A stretch of 7,624 nucleotides of DNA from assembly GCA_947594085.1 (NCBI GenBank), contig CANQEB010000111.1, positions 1 to 7,624 of the forward strand, read 5' to 3'. The translations under genes were made by a program, and so were the position numbers. Of the stretch, positions 1 through 5,036 are shown piece by piece. Numbering within the stretch: the stretch's first letter is position 1; the number at the start of each line of letters is the position of its first letter. The notes under the pieces were generated by a model, which saw nothing but the letters and a program-made list of their open reading frames with translations, searched no databases and was not told where the DNA came from. This DNA is from an uncultured Lachnospiraceae bacterium (GTDB lineage: Bacteria > Bacillota > Clostridia > Lachnospirales > Lachnospiraceae).

Positions 1-2
1 TG

Positions 3-428
3 GCGGACGCGATCGGAGCGGTGAACAAGTATTACAAGGGCAAAAATAAAAATATTCTGCTCACGGTGCCGGGGCGCATCGGCACCTCGTCGCCGGAGCT
101 CGGCGTGCCGGTGAAATTTGTCGATATCTCCGGTTTCTGCGCGATCTGCGAGGTCACGGACAACCGCGCCGGATACATGCCGGAGCTGAGCTACGGCAGC
201 CACATGTTCCAGGATTTGGTCGAGTCGGAGATCTTCTACGGCGCGATCTTCGGGGACCGCAGGACGAAGTGCTATCAGCGGGATTACTTTGAAGGACGTA
301 CAAATCTCTTCCCGGAGATCTGCCCGGAAGAGGCGGAGCTCTCCGGCATCCTGCGCGTTTACGAGGTCGAGCGCCTGAAGCTCTGGGTGGACGGCGTGAA
401 CAACCACGCGCTGTGCGCGGAGGAGTAG
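3..428 (+). CDS. PEP/pyruvate-binding domain protein, C-terminal fragment
   Basis: This is the last 141 codons of a gene that begins before the window. The frame is open from base 3, so the GTG at 21 is an internal valine codon and not a start. Visible stretches such as LLTVPGRIGTSSPELGVPV, DISGFCAICEV, AGYMPELSYGSHMFQDLVE and IFYGAIF match, from memory, the C-terminal region of large Clostridia proteins that carry a PEP/pyruvate-binding (PPDK N-terminal-like, ATP-grasp) domain. Members of that family are thought to be cytosolic phosphotransfer enzymes, but the catalytic part lies outside the window, so the reaction cannot be assigned. The gene is GC-rich compared with the AT-rich 200 bases after it. 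No clear terminator follows the TAG stop. The family call is moderately sure and the function is open. Confidence 0.6.
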   Translation, partial: ADAIGAVNKYYKGKNKNILLTVPGRIGTSSPELGVPVKFVDISGFCAICEVTDNRAGYMPELSYGSHMFQDLVESEIFYGAIFGDRRTKCYQRDYFEGRTNLFPEICPEEAELSGILRVYEVERLKLWVDGVNNHALCAEE

Positions 429-438
429 AAATTGCATC

Positions 439-466
439 TTGATATCCCGCTGAAAACGACTATAAT
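439..466 (+). promoter_or_regulatory. Near-consensus sigma-A promoter ahead of a 12-codon ORF
   Basis: TTGATA (439-444) and a perfect TATAAT (461-466) are separated by 16 bp. Transcription would start near 473, giving a leader of about 35 bases to the ATG at 508. It is among the best promoter matches in the window, yet the only ORF directly behind it is 12 codons long. The -35 box lies inside the left arm of an inverted repeat. Confidence 0.55.
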
Positions 467-508
467 AAAGCCGGACTTTAGATTTGTCGCAGAAAGGGCG
501 GGATATCA
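440..508. repeat. 11 bp perfect inverted repeat flanking a promoter
   Basis: TGATATCCCGC (440-450) is repeated inverted as GCGGGATATCA (498-508), with 47 bases between. The left arm covers most of the -35 element. The right arm runs through the Shine-Dalgarno region to the first base of the ATG at 508. A transcript started at the intervening promoter would lack the left arm, so the repeat could act as a two-site DNA operator. In read-through RNA from the upstream gene it could fold and hide the ribosome binding site. It could also be a scar of a lost element. Confidence 0.5.
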
Positions 509-546
509 TGTCATATATTGAGAGAGCAATCACGGGAGCGTTATAA
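508..546 (+). pseudogene. 12-codon ORF, possible 5' remnant of an AAA ATPase (DUF4143-type) gene
   Basis: The ORF reads MSYIERAITGAL and stops at TAA. It has a good ribosome binding site (AAAGGG, 493-498, nine bases before the ATG) and a strong promoter. From memory, the opening resembles the first residues of AAA-family ATP-binding proteins with a C-terminal DUF4143 domain, which often begin M-x-Y-I-x-R-x-I shortly before a GPRQ-x-GKTT Walker A motif. Nothing after the stop restores such a motif, so this would be what is left after a large deletion. With only 12 residues the homology is weak. A leader peptide is an alternative. Confidence 0.25.
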
Positions 547-573
547 AATCGTGTAAGAGCAGGAATATTATAA

Positions 574-601
574 TTGATTTTTTTATTATTTAGGCTATAC
601 T
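574..601 (+). promoter_or_regulatory. Promoter of the MazE-like antitoxin gene
   Basis: TTGATT (574-579) and TATACT (596-601) are spaced by 16 bp in an AT-rich stretch. Predicted initiation lies near 608, about 25 bases before the ATG at 633. The short leader contains the GGAGGGG ribosome binding site. Confidence 0.5.
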
Positions 602-632
602 ATGTATATACCATTCGATGGGAGGGGTTTCT

Positions 633-857
633 ATGCAGGCTCAGGTAAAGGCTTGGGGAAACAGCCAGGGGATCCGACTGCCCAAGGAAGTGTTGAAGAG
701 CGCGGGGATTTTTTTGAATGAAGTGCTGGATGTTAAGGTGTCCGATGGGGTTATTACTTTGGCAAAACCATTTCGCCATAAAACGTTGGAAGAAAGAGCG
801 GCAGAATTTGAGATGAATATATCCGACGCGATTCAAGGTGTTTTCGAGTATATATAA
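633..857 (+). CDS. Orphan MazE/AbrB-type antitoxin, apparently lacking its C-terminal tail
   Basis: This encodes a 74-residue protein. The start at 633 is preferred over the ATG at 618 because GGAGGGG (621-627) sits five bases ahead of it. The N-terminal half (MQAQVKAWGNSQGIRLPKEV) is the classic MazE/SpoVT-AbrB swapped-hairpin DNA-binding domain, with the W-G-N-S-x-x-x-R-x-P-K motif. It is followed by a short linker (FRHKTLEERAAEFE). Relatives normally continue to a tail like DWGxPxGxEVW, which belongs to the toxin-contacting region; here the protein ends at GVFEYI. A MazF toxin gene usually overlaps or follows directly, but the next gene is a glycosidase 117 bases away and no MazF-like ORF is seen. 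It could still act as a DNA-binding autoregulator. The family call is firm. The claim that it is a degenerate half-module is inference. Confidence 0.8.
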   Translation: MQAQVKAWGNSQGIRLPKEVLKSAGIFLNEVLDVKVSDGVITLAKPFRHKTLEERAAEFEMNISDAIQGVFEYI

Positions 858-882
858 AGTACTGGCAGATTTGTCAGTATTT
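857..882 (+). terminator. Weak hairpin directly after the antitoxin gene
   Basis: AAGTACTGGCA (857-867) can pair with TGTCAGTATTT (872-882) across a GATT loop. This gives an 11 bp RNA stem with two G-U pairs. The stem is AT-rich and the following T-run is short (CAGACTTTT), so termination would be inefficient. Its position immediately at the stop codon suggests a 3' end or RNA-stability element. Confidence 0.3.
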
Positions 883-911
883 CAGACTTTTGGTGACGTT
901 TGGGATATAAT
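881..911 (+). promoter_or_regulatory. Possible promoter of the GH43-like gene
   Basis: A perfect TATAAT lies at 906-911, about 62 bases before the start codon. The best -35 candidate is TTCAGA (881-886), with a long 19 bp spacer, so the element is weak or needs an activator. This would fit a substrate-induced sugar gene, but no recognised operator is seen. Confidence 0.3.
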
Positions 912-973
912 CCTTTTGATTGCTTCAGAAATGACGAATGTTTTCAACTTATCATTTATAAAGGAGAGCTGCG

Positions 974-2395
974 ATGAAAGAACGACTGAGATCCGCAAAT
1001 CCTTACCTGCCGCTCTGGGAGCATGTCCCAGACGGCGAGCCGCGTGTCTTCGAGTACAACGGTGAAAAGCGCGTCTATGTCTACGGTTCGCATGACACCG
1101 AGCGCACTGAGTACTGCGGCAGGGATCAGGTAGTCTGGAGTGCGCCGGTGGACGACCTGACAGACTGGACTTGCCACGGCGTCTGTTACCGCGCGAGTGA
1201 TGATTCCATTCTCTTCGCGCCGGACGTGGTGCAGAAGGGCGACACCTTCTATCTCTATGCCGCCGAGGATCATGGCTCGAGGATCATGGTTGCATCCTCG
1301 AAGAATCCGGCCGGGCCGTTCGAAAACCCGAAGTTCACACAGCTCGGCTTTGATCCCGGTATTCTTGTGGACGACGACGGCAGAGTGTACGCGTTCTGGG
1401 GATTTTGCAGGGCGTTCTGTGCGGAGCTCAACGACGATATGTGCACGATCAAAGAGGGTACCCTGCGCTGCGACCCCATCGGTCACGTTCCGGACCCGTG
1501 GAACGAGAAGAATAACGAAGTCGGCGTCGACCTGCGGGATGCCTTTTTCGAGGCGTCTTCCCCGCGGAAGATCAATGGGAAATATGTCTATGTCTATTCG
1601 AAGCGCTATGTGACGCCTGTGCCAGAGCTTGGCGTGTACGACCCGTGCAATGGTTTCTTAAGCTACAAGTGGTCTGACCGTCCACTCGACGGCTATCAGG
1701 ACGGAGGCGATATTTCGTTCAACGGAGGAGAGATTTTGTGTCTTCCGGACGGCAGCGGACAACAGACGTATCGTTGGGGCAACAATCACGGCGGCCTCGT
1801 GGAGATTAACGGCCAGTGGTACATTTTCTATCACCGTCAGACCGGGACAGACGAATTTTCCAGACAGGGGATGATCGAGCCGGTCGATATCGCGGTCGGA
1901 AAGGACGGCAAGATTTATATCGGCGACGTTACCTACATAGACGGCGAGCCGGTGAGCGCAAAGCCGGTGGAGGAGACATCCTCCGGCGTGTCGGTAGGCG
2001 GTATCGACGCTTATAAGATTATCTCTGCGGGTTACGCCTGCCACCTTTCGCCGCTCGGACAGGCATACATCAAGCCGGTGTATGAGCAGGCGGACGGCGT
2101 CTCCGCTCCGATCGTGAACATCAAGGACGACACGACGGCAGGCTTCCGCTATCTGCAGTTCGGCCTGAACGCGCCGAAGACCTGCACCATCTCGGTAAAC
2201 TGCAGCGCCGGGATGCACGTAAATGTCAGAGTTGACGCGTGGCGCGGAAGAGTGGTCGCTCAGTTTGACACAGAGCCAGGCAAAACGGAATACTGTGTGC
2301 CGCTTACCTGCGGGATCATCGGCAGGCGCGCGGCGTATTTCGAGTTCTGCGGCGACGGCGAGGCGGAGTTCGACTGGTTTACATTTGACAGATAG
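974..2395 (+). CDS. GH43-type glycoside hydrolase with a C-terminal beta-sandwich-like domain
   Basis: This is a 473-residue protein with AAGGAG at 961-966, seven bases before the ATG. It resembles intracellular five-bladed beta-propeller glycosidases of family GH43 (arabinofuranosidase/xylosidase type), which remove terminal sugars from plant or host oligosaccharides. The start (NPYLPLWEHVPDGEP, YVYGSHD) and APDV are typical of the gut-bacterial subgroup. Likely catalytic residues are Asp41 (base, YGSHD), Asp127 (pKa modulator, GFDPGILVDDDGR) and Glu193 (acid, FFEASSPRKINGKY). His272 in GNNHGG matches the propeller's central metal-site histidine. Residues from about 340 to 473 form a Ser/Gly/Cys-rich region like a CBM6-type accessory domain. 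There is no signal peptide, so it should act on imported oligosaccharides. No transporter or regulator gene accompanies it here. Exact substrate is not predictable from sequence. Confidence 0.8.
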   Translation: MKERLRSANPYLPLWEHVPDGEPRVFEYNGEKRVYVYGSHDTERTEYCGRDQVVWSAPVDDLTDWTCHGVCYRASDDSILFAPDVVQKGDTFYLYAAEDHGSRIMVASSKNPAGPFENPKFTQLGFDPGILVDDDGRVYAFWGFCRAFCAELNDDMCTIKEGTLRCDPIGHVPDPWNEKNNEVGVDLRDAFFEASSPRKINGKYVYVYSKRYVTPVPELGVYDPCNGFLSYKWSDRPLDGYQDGGDISFNGGEILCLPDGSGQQTYRWGNNHGGLVEINGQWYIFYHRQTGTDEFSRQGMIEPVDIAVGKDGKIYIGDVTYIDGEPVSAKPVEETSSGVSVGGIDAYKIISAGYACHLSPLGQAYIKPVYEQADGVSAPIVNIKDDTTAGFRYLQFGLNAPKTCTISVNCSAGMHVNVRVDAWRGRVVAQFDTEPGKTEYCVPLTCGIIGRRAAYFEFCGDGEAEFDWFTFDR

Positions 2396-2448
2396 AAGAT
2401 GAGAGAAGGAAACAAAAAATCAAGCCTGCGGAAACTGGGAAGACGCCA

Positions 2449-3897
2449 TTAGACAAGTAGCCTGTATGCGATCTTCCCATCGCAGATTGTGTAGTGAATT
2501 TTCCCGTACAGCTTCATCCCCGTGAAAGGACTGTTCTCAGATTTTGAGTGATAATTCCCAGCGTGAAAGGTCTCAGTAGGATTGAAGATCACGAGATCAG
2601 CAGCGCAGCCTGGGAGGATGGAGCCATAGAAGAGGCGATCTATCGGACTGTTGCCGGATGCTTGCGCTGTATCACTGCAGAGCCCTTGCCTGGTGGTCGG
2701 ACAGGATAGCAGCCCAACGCGCTCCTGCTGTGCCAGCGCGTTTAACTGATACAGTTTTGCCGGGCCGGTGGTCATGCGCTCCAAAAGCTGCAGAAGCGTT
2801 AGATGGCCGGGACGCACAAGATTTGTGACGCCAAGGGCGAGCGAGGTTTCGAGGCCGATAATCCCGCTCGGCGCGGCGAAGAAATCTTCCTTTTGCTTCT
2901 CCTCTGTACTGTGCGGGGCATGGTCTGTCGCGATCATGTCAATCGTGCCGTCCTTTAGCCCGTCAATAATCGCCAGCCGGTCAGCCTCGGTGCGCAGTGG
3001 CGGATTCATCTTGGCATATGTGCCGTGCTCTGCGATCGCAGCTTCCGTCAGCGAGAAGTGATGTGGCGTGGCCTCGGCAAAGACATGCGCGCCGAGCGCT
3101 TTCGCGGTGCGGACGAGGGCGACAGAATGCGCGGAGCTGATGTGCTGGATGTTGATCGATGCACCTGTGTGCAGGGCAAGCATGCAGTCACGTGCGACCA
3201 GGATATCCTCGGCGATTGCGGGAGCAGTTCGGTTCGCACCCGCTTTCTCGATAAAAGAAGGATGCTCCTCATGAAAGGAGAGCGGCAGTCCAAGCGCGCT
3301 GGCGCGCAACATAGCCTGTTCGGCCAGTTTTTCATCGAGCAGAGGGACGCCGTCGTCGGTGAAACCATAAACCCCAGCATCTGCAAGCGCAGCGAAATCT
3401 GTCAGCTCTTGTCCTCTTAATTCCCTTGATATAGTTGCTGCAAAGCGCACGTGAATCTTTTCTTCCTCGGCCCGCGCAATGAGCTCCCTCAGCACTTCCA
3501 CACTGTCCACGGGCGGACGTGTGTTCGCCATGCAGACTACGGTTGTAAATCCACCCGCTGCCGCGGCGAGTGACCCGGTATGCAAATCCTCTTTCCAGGT
3601 TTGACCGGGATCGCGGAAATGCACGTGCACATCGACAAGACCTGGAGCGACAATACAGCCGGAGGCGTCGATGACTTCCTCGCCGGCCTGCGGGGTCAGG
3701 CCGCAGGAATGATTTATCTTGCCGTTGACTCGAAATTCACCAGATAGAACCGGCGTGTAGATGGGATTATTGTCTTGAACGGTATCGGAAGAATGCAGTG
3801 GACAAATCTCTGTGATGACTCCATCCTTTATTCGAAGATCAGCCGGATATTGTTCTTTGGTGCCCGGCGAGAGAATAATTCCGTTTTTAATCAGCAT
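2449..3897 (-). CDS. pyrC: Dihydroorotase, class I
   Basis: This is a 482-residue enzyme catalysing reversible cyclisation of N-carbamoyl-L-aspartate to dihydroorotate, the third step of de novo pyrimidine synthesis, in the cytosol. Metal and substrate motifs are complete: HVHFRDPG (His91, His93, Arg95), the Asp181/Asp182 pair in GFTDDG, His209 (SFHEEH), His252 (NIQHISSAH) and Asp325 (ATDHAPHS). The start is supported by GGAG about eight bases upstream on the minus strand and by a consensus-like promoter. Class I enzymes usually have about 425-430 residues. The excess sits in two places: around residues 35-72, before EVIDASG, and around 394-426, before the PGCAADLVIFNP end motif. Both belong to the small beta-sandwich domain and not the barrel. 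It converges on the GH43-like gene (53 bp gap) with no obvious terminator. No other pyr gene is adjacent. Confidence 0.95.
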   Translation of the reverse strand: MLIKNGIILSPGTKEQYPADLRIKDGVITEICPLHSSDTVQDNNPIYTPVLSGEFRVNGKINHSCGLTPQAGEEVIDASGCIVAPGLVDVHVHFRDPGQTWKEDLHTGSLAAAAGGFTTVVCMANTRPPVDSVEVLRELIARAEEEKIHVRFAATISRELRGQELTDFAALADAGVYGFTDDGVPLLDEKLAEQAMLRASALGLPLSFHEEHPSFIEKAGANRTAPAIAEDILVARDCMLALHTGASINIQHISSAHSVALVRTAKALGAHVFAEATPHHFSLTEAAIAEHGTYAKMNPPLRTEADRLAIIDGLKDGTIDMIATDHAPHSTEEKQKEDFFAAPSGIIGLETSLALGVTNLVRPGHLTLLQLLERMTTGPAKLYQLNALAQQERVGLLSCPTTRQGLCSDTAQASGNSPIDRLFYGSILPGCAADLVIFNPTETFHAGNYHSKSENSPFTGMKLYGKIHYTICDGKIAYRLLV

Positions 3898-3969
3898 AAG
3901 GTTCTCCGTTTCTCTGGCTCTGGATTTGATTGTGATGGTTATGCTTGGGCAGAGCTCGCTTTTAAATGT

Positions 3970-3998
3970 ATTGTAGTGTTTGGGAGAGGTTGTGTCAA
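3970..3998 (-). promoter_or_regulatory. pyrC promoter
   Basis: Read on the minus strand, TTGACA (3998-3993) and TACAAT (3975-3970) are separated by 17 bp, a perfect -35 and a five-of-six -10. The transcript would start near 3963, giving a leader of about 65 bases. No PyrR-binding attenuator structure was recognised in that leader. Confidence 0.65.
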
Positions 3999-4008
3999 GG
4001 TTTGAGCA

Positions 4009-4046
4009 GGCTTTCGGCCAACATTCGTCCGGCTTTGGCCAACTTC
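4009..4046. repeat. Imperfect tandem repeat between the divergent pyrC and efp promoters
   Basis: GGCTTTCGGCCAACATTC (4009-4026) is followed by a related copy, GGCTTTGGCCAACTTCC (4031-4046 plus flank), in phase at 22 bases, about two helix turns. The second copy contains the perfect palindrome TTGGCCAA (4035-4042) and the first has TCGGCCAA. The pair lies between the pyrC -35 (3993-3998) and the efp -35 (4059-4064), where a regulator could affect both genes. No known regulator site is recognised. Confidence 0.45.
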
Positions 4047-4058
4047 CTAAAAAAACAG

Positions 4059-4087
4059 TTGAAAAATATGTACGGATACGGTAGAAT
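4059..4087 (+). promoter_or_regulatory. efp promoter
   Basis: TTGAAA (4059-4064) and TAGAAT (4082-4087) are spaced by 17 bp. Transcription would begin near 4094, leaving a leader of about 100 bases before the efp start, which is long for a single housekeeping gene. Confidence 0.6.
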
Positions 4088-4112
4088 ATTACAGATAATG
4101 TGATTCAGAAAT

Positions 4113-4167
4113 CCTGTTCGAATAGGGATACCCACAGGGCGGCTGACAATTGTGTCCTGCAGGGCGG
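4113..4167 (+). promoter_or_regulatory. Structured efp leader with alternative pairings
   Basis: In the RNA, CCTGT (4113-4117) can pair with ACAGG (4134-4138), enclosing a GGG/CCC stem (4125-4127 with 4131-4133). The same CAGG (4135-4138) could instead pair with CCTG at 4156-4159, and that CCTG is also part of a self-complementary CCTGCAGG (4156-4163). CAGGGCGG occurs twice, at 4135-4142 and 4160-4167. No U-tract terminator follows, so if regulatory it would not be a simple attenuator. The stems are short, so this is tentative. Confidence 0.25.
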
Positions 4168-4192
4168 AAAAGTATAAGGAGGAAGACAGACT

Positions 4193-4750
4193 ATGATTTC
4201 AGCAGGTGATTTTAGAAACGGTATTACCCTGGAGATGGAGGGAAGCGTATACCAGATTCTCGAGTTTCAGCATGTGAAGCCGGGCAAGGGCGCTGCCTTT
4301 GTCAGAACAAAACTGAAGAATATCATCAGCGGCGGTGTGGTTGAGAAGACGTTCCGCCCGACGGAGAAATTCCCGCAGGCACGTATCGACCGCCAGGAGA
4401 TGCAATATCTCTATTCAGACGGGGACCTGTTCCATTTCATGAACACGGAGACATACGATCAGATTGCGCTGAACAAGGATCAGATTGGCGATGCATTGAA
4501 GTTCGTGAAGGAGAACGAGATGGTGAAGATCTGCTCTCACAACGGCAACGTATTTGCGGTCGAGCCGCCTCTTTTCGTGGAGCTTGAGGTGACGGACACC
4601 GAGCCGGGCTTCAAGGGCGATACGGCTACAGGTGCGACGAAGCCGGCTACGGTTGAGACGGGCGCGATGGTAAATGTTCCGCTGTTCGTAGAGACCGGGG
4701 ACAAGCTGAAGATTGATACCAGAACGGGCGAGTATCTTTCCAGAGTGTAA
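4193..4750 (+). CDS. efp: Elongation factor P
   Basis: At 185 residues this is the standard length. EF-P enters the ribosomal E site and relieves stalling at consecutive prolines by stabilising the P-site tRNA. The three-domain layout is visible: an N-terminal KOW-like barrel (about 1-63), a central OB domain (about 66-127) and a C-terminal OB domain (about 129-184). The loop KPGKG places Lys32 at the tip that contacts the peptidyl-tRNA end. In several Firmicutes this lysine is modified, but no modification enzyme gene is in this window. The C-terminal signature ([20 protein letters not shown] then [10 protein letters not shown]) is intact. AAGGAGG lies at 4176-4182, about ten bases before ATG. 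The gene is divergent from pyrC and appears monocistronic, with its own promoter and terminator. Identification is secure. Confidence 0.97.
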   Translation: MISAGDFRNGITLEMEGSVYQILEFQHVKPGKGAAFVRTKLKNIISGGVVEKTFRPTEKFPQARIDRQEMQYLYSDGDLFHFMNTETYDQIALNKDQIGDALKFVKENEMVKICSHNGNVFAVEPPLFVELEVTDTEPGFKGDTATGATKPATVETGAMVNVPLFVETGDKLKIDTRTGEYLSRV

Positions 4751-4820
4751 GCAGCTTGACAGGCATGCTGCGGACAGGGAATCATACTAGGCTAAAGGTT
4801 TGCGCATAAGATTAGAGAAT

Positions 4821-4861
4821 AAGGGAGCTCCTTGACCGGAAAAGTCAGGATGCTCCTTTTT
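4821..4861 (+). terminator. Rho-independent terminator of efp
   Basis: GGAGC (4824-4828) pairs with GCTCC (4852-4856). The stem continues as TCC/GGA and TGAC/GTCA with single-base bulges, closing on a CGGAAAA loop, and five T residues follow. It lies about 75 bases after the efp stop. A smaller GCAGC/GCTGC hairpin (4751-4771) sits directly at the stop codon. Confidence 0.8.
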
Positions 4862-4913
4862 ATATGCAATGACATATTTTGATTTACTTCATAAAATCTT
4901 AAGAAACGCATAC

Positions 4914-4942
4914 TTGCAATATGTGTAATAATGTGATATGTT
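4914..4942 (+). promoter_or_regulatory. Promoter of the DUF5688 gene
   Basis: TTGCAA (4914-4919) and TATGTT (4937-4942) are spaced by 17 bp in an AT-rich stretch behind the efp terminator. Predicted initiation is near 4949, giving a leader of about 88 bases that contains a 14 bp palindrome. Confidence 0.4.
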
Positions 4943-4977
4943 ATGAGATGTAAGATCTGAGCGTGAGAGCGCTTCTA

Positions 4978-4991
4978 TGTGCGATCGCACA
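4978..4991. repeat. 14 bp perfect palindrome in the DUF5688 gene leader
   Basis: TGTGCGATCGCACA is fully self-complementary and GC-rich within an AT-rich leader. It lies about 30 bases downstream of the predicted start of transcription and 45 bases before the TTG start codon. This is a plausible roadblock operator for a dimeric repressor. With no loop it is a poor RNA hairpin. It contains the octamer GCGATCGC. No matching regulator gene is in the window. Confidence 0.5.
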
Positions 4992-5036
4992 CAAATCCTA
5001 AGTGAATAAAAATATAGTTAGAAGGGTGGTTTGTAA

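Noticed and set aside
930..946. Catabolite-response-like element (TGACGAATGTTTTCA) ahead of the GH43-like gene
   Set aside because: The central part does not fit the cre consensus well enough to claim.
838..1065. 75-codon plus-strand ORF after the antitoxin, as a possible toxin
   Set aside because: It overlaps the antitoxin end and the GH43 start in another frame, has no MazF motifs, and has no ribosome binding site in the right place.
956..1486. Long minus-strand ORF opposite the GH43-like gene
   Set aside because: It lies wholly over the upstream spacer and the GH43 coding region, shows no recognisable motif, and is a typical antisense shadow of GC-rich codons.
1658..2218. 186-codon minus-strand ORF inside the GH43-like gene
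   Set aside because: It is a shadow of the plus-strand gene, which has clear family motifs and a ribosome binding site.
2467..2484. TGCGAT/ATCGCA hairpin as a pyrC terminator
   Set aside because: It is inside the last codons of pyrC and has no T-run after it on the minus strand.
3025..3420. 131-codon plus-strand ORF inside pyrC
   Set aside because: It is antisense to the conserved metal-binding core of dihydroorotase and has no family resemblance.
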